A stretch of 64,000 nt of DNA from Paenibacillus hemerocallicola (GCF_006265175.1 NZ_VDCQ01000028.1:1821-65820), one strand, 5' to 3'. Counted from the stretch's first letter, positions 28,893 to 37,505 are shown. Notes: generated by a model not told the origin, from the sequence alone. A program made the numbers and translations.

Positions 28893-29506
28893 TGGCGCCA
28901 TTTCGCATTGCGGTATTCGCCTCGGGAAGCGGTTCTAACTTCCAGGCGATCGTAGACGCGGTGCAAGCCGGGAAGCTCGATGTCGAAGTCGGGCTTCTTG
29001 TCTGCGATAGGCCGGGCGCGAAGGTGGCGGAGCGTGCGGCCGCGGCCGGCGTGGAGACGTTCGCTTTCCGTCCGAAGGAGTATGCCTCCAAGGAAGCGTA
29101 CGAATCGGAAATCGTCAAGCGGATGCAGGAGCAGCGGATCGACCTTGTCGTGCTGGCCGGCTATATGCGGATCATTTCCGACACGCTGCTTCAGCCGTAC
29201 GAAGGACGGATCGTCAATATACACCCATCGCTGCTCCCGTCGTTTCCGGGTCTGGATGCAATCGGGCAAGCGTTGGCTCATGGTGTGAAGGTGACCGGCG
29301 TAACCGTCCACTTCGTCGACGGCGGAATGGACACGGGGCCGATCATCGCCCAGCGTGCCGTCGAAGTGGCCGAAGGCGACACGGCGGACACGCTGGCCGA
29401 TAAAATTCATCCGGTCGAGCACGAGCTGTACCCTTCGGTCATCCGGGCGATTCGGGAAGGCAGGGTCGCCTTGAGCGGCGACGGTCGGCGGGTCGGCTGG
29501 CGGTAA
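28892..29506 (+). CDS. purN: GAR transformylase PurN
   Basis: A 204-residue formyl-THF-dependent enzyme that formylates glycinamide ribonucleotide. The FASGSGSNFQAI phosphate loop, the INIHPSLLPSFPG catalytic Asn/His segment and the later Asp (GMDTGPII) are intact. It starts within the purM stop. Confidence 0.95.
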   Translation: MAPFRIAVFASGSGSNFQAIVDAVQAGKLDVEVGLLVCDRPGAKVAERAAAAGVETFAFRPKEYASKEAYESEIVKRMQEQRIDLVVLAGYMRIISDTLLQPYEGRIVNIHPSLLPSFPGLDAIGQALAHGVKVTGVTVHFVDGGMDTGPIIAQRAVEVAEGDTADTLADKIHPVEHELYPSVIRAIREGRVALSGDGRRVGWR

Positions 29507-29602
29507 GAAGCGGCAGCGGCGGGATATACCGGAAACGGTCCGAAACGGCTGTGCCGGGTACGAACATCGCTTTTATCGAAACTAATTGAAGGATGGTCCA
29601 CA

Positions 29603-30778
29603 ATGCCAAACGAAATCCATTTGCGTTACGGAATGAATCCGCACCAAAAAGAAGCGAAGCTGTACCAAGAGGGCGAAGGCGAGCTGCCGATCCGCGTGCT
29701 GAACGGCGATCCCGGCTTCATCAACCTGCTGGACGCGCTGAACGCGTTCCAGCTCGTGCGCGAGCTGCGCCAGGCGACAGGCTTGCCTGCGGCTGCCTCG
29801 TTCAAGCACGTCAGCCCGGCCGGCGCGGCGGTCTATGCTCCGCTGAGCGATACGCTGAAGAAAGCTTACTTCGTGGAAGGCCTGGAGCTGTCCGAGCTCG
29901 CGACCGCATACGCGCGAGCGCGCGGCGCGGACCGGATGTCCTCGTTCGGCGACGCCGCGGCACTCAGCGACATCGTGGACGAGTCGACAGCCAAGCTGCT
30001 GAAGCGCGAGGTGTCCGACCTGATCGTAGCCCCGGGCTACAGCGAAGCGGCGCTCGACATCCTCAAAGCGAAAAAGGGCGGGAAATTCCTCATTCTGGAA
30101 ATCGATCCGGACTACGTGCCGGCACCGATCGAAACCCGCACCCTGTTCGGCCTGAAAATGCAGCAGGAGCGCAACAACGGTACGATCGACGCTTCGGTGT
30201 TCGACCATATCGTAACGAACAACAAGGAATTGACCGAAGAAGCGAAACGCGACATGCTCGTCTCGCTCATTACGCTCAAATATACGCAATCCAACTCGAT
30301 CTGCTACGCGCTGGACGGCCAAACGATCGGCATCGGCGCCGGACAGCAATCGCGCATTCACTGTACGCGGCTGGCCGGAGACAAAGCCGACCGTTGGTAT
30401 TTGCGCCAGCATCCGACCGCGCTGAGCATGAAGTTCCGCCAAGGCCTGTCCCGCCCGGAGCAAAACAACGCGATCGACCTGTGGCTGGAGGACGAATTGA
30501 CGGAGGTCGAGCAAGCGAGCTGGGAAGCCTGCTTCGAGGAAGTGCCGCAGCGTCTGACGCCGGCAGAGAAGCGGGAATGGCTGAAAGGCTTGACCGGCGT
30601 ATCGTACGGCTCCGACGCGTTCCTGCCGTTCCGGGACAACATCGACAGGGCGAGCCGCAGCGGTGTCCGTTATGTCATCCAGGCGGGCAGCTCGATGCGC
30701 GACGAGGAAGTCGTGCAGGCCGCCAACGACTACGGCATGGTCATGGCCTACTCGGGCGTACGGTTGTTCCACCATTAA
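29603..30778 (+). CDS. Stand-alone AICAR transformylase (C-terminal half of PurH)
   Basis: A 391-residue AICAR formyltransferase, IMP step 9. It matches the transformylase half of PurH: LRYGMNPHQKEAKL, SFKHVSPAGAAV (with the catalytic Lys-His), KYTQSNSI and IGIGAGQQSRIHCTRLAG. The MGS-like IMP cyclohydrolase domain that normally precedes it (about 200 residues) is entirely missing, and the protein begins at a normal ATG with GAAGGATGG upstream, so this is not a truncation. The missing step is supplied by the next gene. Confidence 0.93.
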   Translation: MPNEIHLRYGMNPHQKEAKLYQEGEGELPIRVLNGDPGFINLLDALNAFQLVRELRQATGLPAAASFKHVSPAGAAVYAPLSDTLKKAYFVEGLELSELATAYARARGADRMSSFGDAAALSDIVDESTAKLLKREVSDLIVAPGYSEAALDILKAKKGGKFLILEIDPDYVPAPIETRTLFGLKMQQERNNGTIDASVFDHIVTNNKELTEEAKRDMLVSLITLKYTQSNSICYALDGQTIGIGAGQQSRIHCTRLAGDKADRWYLRQHPTALSMKFRQGLSRPEQNNAIDLWLEDELTEVEQASWEACFEEVPQRLTPAEKREWLKGLTGVSYGSDAFLPFRDNIDRASRSGVRYVIQAGSSMRDEEVVQAANDYGMVMAYSGVRLFHH

Positions 30779-30806
30779 TCCGCACAAGGAAAAGGAGAAC
30801 GTTGTC

Positions 30807-31535
30807 GTGACACAACAATGGAGCCAAACGGCGGAAATCAACGCCGGCCGTCTGCAATCGAATCCGTATCCCGGACGGGGGATTGTGATCGGCTTGACGC
30901 CGGACGGGACGCGTTACGCGCAAGTGTATTGGATTATGGGACGCAGCGAGAACAGCCGCAACCGCGTATTTATCGGCGAAGAGAATGGATTCGTGCGCAC
31001 GGAAGCGAAAGACCCGGCCAAGCTGACCGATCCTTCCCTGATCATTTATTACCCGGTCCGGCATACGGGCTCGGCCCATATCGTGACGAATGGCGATCAG
31101 ACCGACACGGTATACGACGCTCTCGCGAGCGGCGGTACGTTCGAGCAGGCGCTTACGACCCGGACCTGGGAGCCGGACGCCCCCAATTATACGCCGCGCA
31201 TTTCCGGGCTGGTGGATTTGTCCGACGCGAGCTGCGCGTATAAGCTGTCCATCCTGAAGACGAATCAGGGCGACGCGTCGCAGACGATGCGCCATTATTT
31301 CCACTACGAGCAAGGCATTGCGGGCTTCGGGCATTGCGTCACGACGTATGCCGGCGACGGCAATCCGCTCCCTTCGTTCCAGGGCGAGCCGGTGCTGATG
31401 CCGCTGTTCGACGATATCGCGCAAACGGCCGCTTTTTATTGGGACCGGCTGAATGCGGACAACAAAATTTCGCTGCTCGTCAAAACGATCGATAAGGCTA
31501 CCGGCAAAACGGAAACGCATATCGTCAACAAATAG
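30807..31535 (+). CDS. PurO-type IMP cyclohydrolase
   Basis: A 242-residue protein of the archaeal-type IMP cyclohydrolase family (PurO), which closes the second ring of IMP from FAICAR. Recognisable segments are NPYPGRGIVIGLTPDG, VYWIMGRSENSRNRVF and the later Arg/Asp/Tyr-rich core (NYTPRISGLVD). GTG 30807 lies nine bases after AAAGGAGA. It sits 28 bp after the transformylase, so the two replace bifunctional PurH. Assignment rests on sequence and on filling an otherwise missing step. Confidence 0.9.
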   Translation: MTQQWSQTAEINAGRLQSNPYPGRGIVIGLTPDGTRYAQVYWIMGRSENSRNRVFIGEENGFVRTEAKDPAKLTDPSLIIYYPVRHTGSAHIVTNGDQTDTVYDALASGGTFEQALTTRTWEPDAPNYTPRISGLVDLSDASCAYKLSILKTNQGDASQTMRHYFHYEQGIAGFGHCVTTYAGDGNPLPSFQGEPVLMPLFDDIAQTAAFYWDRLNADNKISLLVKTIDKATGKTETHIVNK

Positions 31536-31609
31536 TGCTGTAACGTTATAACGATACGGCACCTAACAGTTCCTCATAGCTGAACAACAGATTCGGGAGG
31601 GTATCGGAC

Positions 31610-32869
31610 TTGCGTATTTTGGTCATTGGCAAAGGCGGAAGGGAACACGCGATCATATGGGCGCTCCGCAAAAGCGCCCGCATCTCGCACATTTATTGCG
31701 CTCCGGGAAATGCGGGCATCGCCCAGCTGGCGGAATGCGTGCCGATTAAAGAAAGCGAGTTCGCGCAGATCGCCCAATTCGCGCTCGATTATGCGATCGA
31801 CCTCGTTGTCGTAGGTCCGGACGATCCGCTTGCGGACGGCATAGTCGATGTGCTGGAGGAGCGCAATATCCCCGTGTTCGGTCCGCGCAAAAATGCGGCG
31901 ATTATCGAAGGCTCCAAGGTGTTCACGAAGGAGCTGCTGAAAAAATACAACATTCCGACCGCCGCCTACGAATCGTTCGAGGATTACGAGGCCGCGCTGG
32001 CTTACGTTCGCAAGCAGGGCGTTCCGATCGTCATCAAAGCCGACGGACTGGCTGCGGGCAAAGGCGTAATCGTAGCCCAAACGCTGGAAGAAGCGGAGAA
32101 GGCGCTGCGCGAAATTATGGTCGACAAGGTGTTCGGCAAATCCGGCAGCCAAGTCGTCATCGAGGAATTTTTGCAAGGACAGGAAATGTCCATCTTGTCG
32201 TTCGTGGACGGGAATGTCGTCCGGCCGATGGTGCCTTCCCAGGACCACAAGCAAATATTCGACGGAGACAAAGGCCCGAACACGGGAGGCATGGGAACGT
32301 ACAGCCCGCTGCCGCACATCGCGCAATCGGTCATCGACGAGGCGATCGAGACGATCATCAAACCGACGGCCGAAGCGATGGTGAAGGAAGGACGTTCGTT
32401 CCGGGGCGTGTTGTTCGCGGGACTCATGATTACGGCGGACGGACCGAAGACGATCGAATTCAATGCGCGCTTCGGCGATCCGGAGACGCAGGTCGTGTTG
32501 TCTCTCCTCGAGACCGACTTGATCGACATTTTCCTCGCGACGATCAACGGACGTCTGCAGGACATGGATATTCGCTGGAGCGACGAGTCGGCCGTTTGCG
32601 TCATTCTCGCATCGGGCGGATACCCGGGCAGCTATCCGAAAGGAATTCCGATCCACGGCTTGGACGAGGTGCGGGATTCCGTCGTGTTCCATGCCGGTAC
32701 GGCGGAGAAGGACGGTCAAATCGTCACCGACGGCGGGCGGGTGCTCGGAGTAACCGCGAAGGGCGCCGGCATCGAAGAAGCCCGCGCCAAGGCCTATGCG
32801 GATGCGGAACGTATCCGCTTCGAAGGGATGCAGTACCGTACGGATATCGCGCTTAAGGCGCTTCGTTAG
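31610..32869 (+). CDS. purD: GAR synthetase PurD
   Basis: Phosphoribosylamine-glycine ligase, 419 residues, ATP-grasp fold, step 2 of the pathway. Motifs: LVIGKGGREHAI at the N-terminus, IKADGLAAGKGVIVA (about 140), GPNTGGMGTYSP (about 223) and EFNARFGDPETQ (about 283). TTG 31610 follows GGGAGGG. It is the last gene of the operon and is followed by a strong terminator. Confidence 0.96.
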   Translation: MRILVIGKGGREHAIIWALRKSARISHIYCAPGNAGIAQLAECVPIKESEFAQIAQFALDYAIDLVVVGPDDPLADGIVDVLEERNIPVFGPRKNAAIIEGSKVFTKELLKKYNIPTAAYESFEDYEAALAYVRKQGVPIVIKADGLAAGKGVIVAQTLEEAEKALREIMVDKVFGKSGSQVVIEEFLQGQEMSILSFVDGNVVRPMVPSQDHKQIFDGDKGPNTGGMGTYSPLPHIAQSVIDEAIETIIKPTAEAMVKEGRSFRGVLFAGLMITADGPKTIEFNARFGDPETQVVLSLLETDLIDIFLATINGRLQDMDIRWSDESAVCVILASGGYPGSYPKGIPIHGLDEVRDSVVFHAGTAEKDGQIVTDGGRVLGVTAKGAGIEEARAKAYADAERIRFEGMQYRTDIALKALR

Positions 32870-32877
32870 TAAAGTGT

Positions 32878-32909
32878 GCGTCTGCCGGGAGGCAGGCGTT
32901 TTTCTTTTT
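32878..32909 (+). terminator. Purine operon terminator
   Basis: GCGTCTGCC pairs with GGCAGGCGT around GGGA, followed by TTTTTCTTTTT, eight bases after the purD stop. Confidence 0.9.
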
Positions 32910-32924
32910 AGCGTAGTCCCGCGG

Positions 32925-33050
32925 TTATTCGAATTCGTTCTTGGCATACTTGTTCTTATGCTTGTACACGAACCCGATTGCGACGAGGAGTCCCGCGATC
33001 AGCAGCAGGGACAGCCAGTGCGCGCTTACGAAAGCAAGAAAAGAATTCAA
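32925..33050 (-). CDS. Possible 41-residue membrane peptide
   Basis: A small frame opposite to its neighbours, with one clear transmembrane helix (WLSLLLIAGLLVAIGFVY) and a charged tail (KHKNKYAKNEFE). TTG 33050 has AGGTGA five bases upstream. The frame stays open to an ATG at 33170 (81 residues), but that start lacks a ribosome site. The strongly hydrophobic-then-charged design favours a real protein; no family is recognised. Confidence 0.4.
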   Translation of the reverse strand: MNSFLAFVSAHWLSLLLIAGLLVAIGFVYKHKNKYAKNEFE

Positions 33051-33223
33051 CCGGTTCACCTCGCAGTCTGCCGCCCGATTTGCCGGATCGCTTTGAAGTC
33101 CCCGATAGGCGGCTGTATTATAGGAAAAAACGATCTTCCCTAACAGCTTTCCCTTTTTGTCCAAGGTCATGCTTGCGCTGACCGGGTATGCGGCGAGATA
33201 GTCGCGAGGTCGAAGAAATTCAG

Positions 33224-33250
33224 TATGAAAACCGTTTCATATGATATACT
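33224..33250 (+). promoter_or_regulatory. Palindrome (cre-like) and -10 box before the Bax-inhibitor-like gene
   Basis: TATGAAA-ACCG-TTTCATA (33224-33241) is a perfect inverted repeat that ends three bases before TATACT (33245-33250). TGAAAACCGTTTCA within it differs at one position from the CcpA cre consensus. It is placed to block RNA polymerase. Regulator identity is inference. Confidence 0.45.
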
Positions 33251-33289
33251 AATACCAAATATAGGTACAACCATTCGGGAGGGTTTTCG

Positions 33290-33961
33290 ATGAATCTGGA
33301 GCAACAGCAATCCTTATCCGGCGAGCATCAATCGACCTACAATGCGCCGTTCCACAAACTGCTGCGCATGTTCACGCTGTCGATTCTCATCTCGTTTATC
33401 GGATCGTTCGTCGGCATGTTTATCCCGCCGGCGCTGTTCCTGCCGCTCATCATCGTGGAGCTGGTCATGCTGGTGGCCGCTTTTTTCATCCGCCGCAAAG
33501 GGAAATCGATCGGGTACGGCTTCGTCTTCACGTTTTGTCTGATTAGCGGCATCACGGTATTTCCGAGCATCTCCTATTATACGTCCGTCGGCGGCCCGTC
33601 GCTCGTTACGACCGCATTTCTGCTGACGGGGATCATCTTCGGAGGGCTGACGGCTTACGCGTATTACTCCAAGAGGGATTTCAGCTTCCTGGGAGGCTTT
33701 CTGACCGTCGGCATTCTCGTCCTGATCGGCTTCAGTCTCATCGGGTTGTTCGTCGGCGGCTTCGGCGGCACGCTCGGGCTAATGATTGCGGCATTCGGCG
33801 TGATCATCTTCTCCGGCTTCATCCTGTACGACATTTCCCAATACAAGCACGGCTTGCCCGATGAGGCGATCCCGCTCGCCGTATTGAACCTGTATTTGAA
33901 CTTCATCAACTTGTTCTTGTACTTGCTGCGTCTGCTCGGCATTTTGTCCAGCGACGATTAA
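33290..33961 (+). CDS. Bax inhibitor-1 / YccA family membrane protein
   Basis: A 223-residue protein with seven hydrophobic segments. The cytoplasmic N-terminus (about 25 residues) and the closing signature LYLNFINLFLYLLRLLG are typical of bacterial BI-1/YccA/YetJ proteins, some of which are pH-gated calcium channels; FILYDISQYKHG carries one of the conserved acidic residues. A GGGAGGG site precedes ATG 33290. It is transcribed alone. Confidence 0.88.
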   Translation: MNLEQQQSLSGEHQSTYNAPFHKLLRMFTLSILISFIGSFVGMFIPPALFLPLIIVELVMLVAAFFIRRKGKSIGYGFVFTFCLISGITVFPSISYYTSVGGPSLVTTAFLLTGIIFGGLTAYAYYSKRDFSFLGGFLTVGILVLIGFSLIGLFVGGFGGTLGLMIAAFGVIIFSGFILYDISQYKHGLPDEAIPLAVLNLYLNFINLFLYLLRLLGILSSDD

Positions 33962-33975
33962 GAGAACGCAACGCA

Positions 33976-34026
33976 ACAACCCCCGTCCGACGCATCGAGC
34001 GTCCGGTCCGGGGGTTGTCTTTGTTT
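33976..34026. terminator. Convergent terminator
   Basis: A 10-bp outer stem ACAACCCCCG/CGGGGGTTGT and an inner GACGC/GCGTC stem separate the BI-1 gene from the bactofilin gene coming from the other strand. A TCTTTGTTT tail serves the + strand. Confidence 0.8.
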
Positions 34027-34037
34027 CAGCGTTCCGT

Positions 34038-34565
34038 TCATAGAGGAGAAGTCGAGCTGCTGTAGCCGAAAGCGGGCGCCGGAGCCGGGGAGGAGGGAGA
34101 ACCGTGCTGCCCTCCGGTCGACGGAGCCGTCGAAGCGAACGGCTGGCTGTCCGGATGCTGCTGTTGCTGCGATTGCTGCGTCTGCTGGGTCTCGGTCGCC
34201 GGAGCCGTAGAACCGGCCGTTTCCACCCGGCTGTTGCCTTGGAACAGCCCGCCTTCCTCGATAATGAGCGATTGGGTCGTCGTATTGCCGTACAGCTTGC
34301 CCGTCGACATAATGCGTACGCTTCCTTTGGTGGCGATGTTGCCGTGCACCGTTCCGGCGATCAGCACGTTGCGTGCCGCAATGTTCGATTTGACCGAGCC
34401 GTTCTCTCCTACGGTAACGTCGCCCTCGCTTTCCACGTTGCCGGTAATATGCCCTTCGACGCGGATGCCCGCCTCCGATTTGATCCGGCCGTCAAAAATG
34501 GTTCCTTCTCCGATCAATGTATCCGTCGTGTTCGGATTCATCGTTCTCGTTTTCTTTTTGAACAT
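34038..34565 (-). CDS. Bactofilin (polymer-forming cytoskeletal protein)
   Basis: A 175-residue protein whose residues 15-110 show the bactofilin beta-helix pattern (TLIGEGTIFDGRIKSEAGIR, GHITGNVESEGDVTVG, TVHGNIATKGSVRI). The C-terminal 60 residues are Gln/Pro/Ser-rich and disordered. Bactofilins polymerise without nucleotides at the membrane and often organise cell-wall enzymes. ATG 34565 overlaps the stop of the upstream M23 peptidase gene, so the two are coupled. Confidence 0.92.
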   Translation of the reverse strand: MFKKKTRTMNPNTTDTLIGEGTIFDGRIKSEAGIRVEGHITGNVESEGDVTVGENGSVKSNIAARNVLIAGTVHGNIATKGSVRIMSTGKLYGNTTTQSLIIEEGGLFQGNSRVETAGSTAPATETQQTQQSQQQQHPDSQPFASTAPSTGGQHGSPSSPAPAPAFGYSSSTSPL

Positions 34566-35560
34566 CACGGTTCGTCCTTTCTCGATGCTTTCAAGTAAGG
34601 TCGCGGGTCGATGACGGCGCCGTTCTTGAGCACGCCGTAATGAAGATGGGGGCCCGTGCTGCGGCCGGTGGAACCGACCTTGCCGATCTGCTCGCCCTTC
34701 TTCACTTTATCGCCTTTCTTGACGAGAATTTCGTTCAGATGCATGTAATGCGTGTGAAGCCCGTTCCCGTGGTCGACGACGATATGATTGCCCTCGGATT
34801 TGTCATATCCCGTGGCGGTCACCGTTCCATCAGCCGTAACGAACACCGGATCGTTGGTGCGGCCCGCGATGTCTATGCCGTTATGGAAGCTCGGGCTATA
34901 GTTGAACGGATCGATGCGGACGCCGAACCCCGACGAGACGTTGCGGGAATCGACCGGCCAAATGTTCGGCGTAATCGCAAGCAGCTGCTGCATCTCCTCG
35001 ACCTGCTTCTTCGTCTCGGACAAGGTGCCGAACAGTCCGTCTATTTCTTTGTCGAGATCGTCGAAATGATGCTCCGTATCCTCGATCAAGCCGCGGATAT
35101 CGCTATCGGTCGCCGGGGTGTAACCGCCGCCCATATGCGAGGAAGAGCTGCTCCCCGGGGAAGCCGAGGAGATCGAGACGGGTTTGTCGCCGTTCATGCC
35201 GGTCAGCGACTTCATCTCGCTCTCGAGCTTCTTCAGCTCCTCGATCTTGTCCTTCACTTGATCGGCTTGCTGGGACAGCCGAACCAAATCGTTCTGCAGC
35301 TGCTCGATCGTCGTGTTCTTCTCGGTGACCGTTTGTTCGAACTGCTCGGTCACGCCGACGAGCTTGTTCTCCAGCAGCTGGTTCGTTCCCAAGCTGCGGG
35401 ATTGAATAATATAGAAAGTAACAGCGAGCGACGCCAGCAATACGACGGAAAGCGTCATGAGCGATAGCGCCCATCCGGATAGCCTGAACCGGACGACATG
35501 GCTGTTAGCGTCGGGGATGACCATGAACGTAAACCGCTTCTTCAACCATTTGAACCTCAT
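34565..35560 (-). CDS. Membrane-anchored M23 (LytM) peptidoglycan peptidase
   Basis: A 331-residue protein with an N-terminal cytoplasmic segment, one transmembrane helix (about residues 30-52), a coiled coil (about 60-115) and a C-terminal M23 domain (about 215-320). Zinc ligands are visible: His and Asp of HNGIDIA and the HLHYG motif, with HTHYMH before it. All are present, so activity is expected. ATG 35560 is seven bases from GGAG. Its pairing with a bactofilin matches known bactofilin/M23 modules that locally shape the wall. Confidence 0.9.
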   Translation of the reverse strand: MRFKWLKKRFTFMVIPDANSHVVRFRLSGWALSLMTLSVVLLASLAVTFYIIQSRSLGTNQLLENKLVGVTEQFEQTVTEKNTTIEQLQNDLVRLSQQADQVKDKIEELKKLESEMKSLTGMNGDKPVSISSASPGSSSSSHMGGGYTPATDSDIRGLIEDTEHHFDDLDKEIDGLFGTLSETKKQVEEMQQLLAITPNIWPVDSRNVSSGFGVRIDPFNYSPSFHNGIDIAGRTNDPVFVTADGTVTATGYDKSEGNHIVVDHGNGLHTHYMHLNEILVKKGDKVKKGEQIGKVGSTGRSTGPHLHYGVLKNGAVIDPRPYLKASRKDEP

Positions 35561-35753
35561 AGCCACGCTCCAAGCTAGGAAAATTTAACCTGACGATGTA
35601 CTTAAATTCGGCATTTGGGTGCAAAACCCTCCCTGACTTAGGAACTATTTTTGTTGGCTTTTGACGAATGAAGGAGGAGTTTGGCAGGGGGGAATCGAAA
35701 CCTACATGTAACGAAGCTATCCATTTTCCGGCATTTCAGAAAGGAAGAGAAGC

Positions 35754-36848
35754 ATGATCAAGCTCGCTGGCATCGACGTAGGCAACGACAGCGTCAAAGT
35801 CGCATTGGACGGATCGAACGAGCCCATTATCGTTCCCAACGTGGTCGCGCCGGGGTACGACCGGCACATTTTGCAGGAGGAGGATTCCCCTCTGAAGGCG
35901 CTCGACGTCGTCATCCAGAGCCCGAAGCTGAGCAAGCGGAACCAGCGGTACTTCGTCGGACTGCTCGCCGTCGAGAATCAGGACAATACCGAGCTCGAGG
36001 AAACCGACAATAAAGCGTTGTCGGACCAATCCCTCGTCGTGGCGCTTACGGCGCTCGCCTATGCGGGAGTCAAGGCGGAATCCGCAAGCTCATCCACGTT
36101 CTCCGGTTCGGACGAAGTGGAATACATCATCGGTACGGGATTGCCGGTCCGCACCTACGCCAAGTTTAACCGCACGTTCGAGGAGCGGCTCGTCGGCGAG
36201 CACGAGGTGACGTTTCTGTCGACTCCCCAGCTGCGCAACCGACGCGTGAAGGTTATTATCCGGCGGGCTATCGTCTCGATCGAAGGCGCGGCGGCGCTAT
36301 ACCATATTTCCACCTACGACAGTCTGCAGATCCGCGACGAGGAAGTGTATTACGGCTGTATCGGCGTGTGCGAGATCGGAGCGTTGACGACCGATTTTCC
36401 CGTCGTGAAACGGATGAGCATCGACAACCAGTTCAGCACCGGCGAGCAGATGGGCATTGCGACCTATCTCGATCCGATCATGCGGGATATCGAGGACTTG
36501 TACGGATACCGGTTCCCGAGCCGGGCCAAGCTCGTCCAGCGCATCCGGCAGCGCCAGTTCACGATCCAGCGGATCGGCGAGGGGCAGGCGGACATCAAGC
36601 CGATCGTCGACCAATATTTCAGCCGCGCGGCGGTGCGGATCGTCGAGATGATCAAGAAGCGGTGGAACAAATATCCGGACATTCAATGCTTCTACGTCAT
36701 CGGCGGAGGCGCCGCTGCGCTCAAGCCTTATTTGCTCGAGGCGGCAGGCTCGATCCGGCTGCGGTTCGTCGAAGACAGCGAGCTGCAAAATATGTACGGC
36801 TACCTGAAGCTGGCCAAAAGCAAATCCAGTCAGCCTTCGGCTATTTGA
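35754..36848 (+). CDS. ParM/StbA-family actin-like ATPase, chromosomal
   Basis: A 364-residue actin-fold protein. Phosphate-1 motif AGIDVGNDSVKVAL at residues 5-18, phosphate-2-like CEIGALTTDF (about residue 205) and the adenosine motif FYVIGGGAAALKPYL (about 320) are in order, as in plasmid ParM and Alp7A. No ParR-like partner or iteron parC site is seen beside it. It therefore probably does another job in the cell. An AGAAG site precedes ATG 35754. Confidence 0.82.
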   Translation: MIKLAGIDVGNDSVKVALDGSNEPIIVPNVVAPGYDRHILQEEDSPLKALDVVIQSPKLSKRNQRYFVGLLAVENQDNTELEETDNKALSDQSLVVALTALAYAGVKAESASSSTFSGSDEVEYIIGTGLPVRTYAKFNRTFEERLVGEHEVTFLSTPQLRNRRVKVIIRRAIVSIEGAAALYHISTYDSLQIRDEEVYYGCIGVCEIGALTTDFPVVKRMSIDNQFSTGEQMGIATYLDPIMRDIEDLYGYRFPSRAKLVQRIRQRQFTIQRIGEGQADIKPIVDQYFSRAAVRIVEMIKKRWNKYPDIQCFYVIGGGAAALKPYLLEAAGSIRLRFVEDSELQNMYGYLKLAKSKSSQPSAI

Positions 36849-37028
36849 TCCGGTACGCTCGCATTGGGCATTCCACTATGTCAAGCTTGTCGTTCAAGCG
36901 GCGGCCGCCCCGTCGCCGTAAGCTTGTTCGGGGTTCGCAATATGGCGCTCCAAACCTTACCCGCCGGGGTTATTTTTTGCCCGAAAAGGGCATAATAACC
37001 AGCAGAACGGCAGGAAAGGGGTATCGTC

Positions 37029-37103
37029 ATGCATCAAGTTATCGGTGTAGCGATCGGCGGAGGGATAGCGGCCTTGTTCGACCTTCTGCAATGGTTGCTC
37101 TGA
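37029..37103 (+). CDS. Possible 24-residue hydrophobic peptide
   Basis: MHQVIGVAIGGGIAALFDLL-type peptide of 24 residues, almost wholly hydrophobic, with AAAGGGG seven bases upstream of its ATG. A GCCC/GGGC hairpin followed by CATAAT (36977-36996) lies before it and a Rho-independent terminator about 80 bp after it, so it could be a separate short transcript. No family is recognised. Confidence 0.35.
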   Translation: MHQVIGVAIGGGIAALFDLLQWLL

Positions 37104-37180
37104 CCCGGACCGGCGCAGCATATGTCCGCATTGATCGGATCTGGCGGGCGTTCGCTCGCAGATCTCCATATAGGCTCCCG

Positions 37181-37209
37181 AAGGCTCCTTGCGGAGCTTT
37201 CTTTTTTTC
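37181..37209 (+). terminator. Terminator after the small peptide frame
   Basis: GCTCC-TTGC-GGAGC, extended by A/T pairs, then TTTCTTTTTTT. It ends transcription from the actin-like gene or from the short peptide unit. Confidence 0.8.
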
Positions 37210-37226
37210 TAAGGCGGCATCATTCG

Positions 37227-37505
37227 CGTACGGGAATTCATGTACTGCATGTTCGGTGACCGGTTTGCCTTTGCCGGCGCCTTGCGGGACCGCGAATCCA
37301 GCAAATAGCGGAACTTACGTAAGTTATTGACCCGGGTTCTCATGACGATTGCAAAATAACGGAACAGCGTTCCTTTATTCGACGTTTCATGATCTTTTTC
37401 ACCCCGAAAGATCGATATTACGGAAGTCTGTTCCGTTATCTTCAAGATTATAACGGAATTTGGGACAATAACGGAAAGTTGTTCCTCTATTTGCGGCAAC
37501 GCGGT
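37227..37505 (+). repeat. Dispersed ~280-bp palindromic repeat element, copy 3
   Basis: The best-preserved copy. It has a lead segment (CGGGAATTC, TTGCGGGACCGCGAATCC), GTTATTGACCC, a hairpin AATAACGGAACAGC with its partner (37357-37381), the TTTTTCACCCCGAAAG core, a second hairpin (37418-37440), and closing units to 37491. It ends at GCGGCAACGCGG, which copy 2 also shares. Confidence 0.88.

Noticed and set aside
37209-37499. 96-residue leftward frame
   Set aside because: Same cause as above: it is the translated repeat copy 3.
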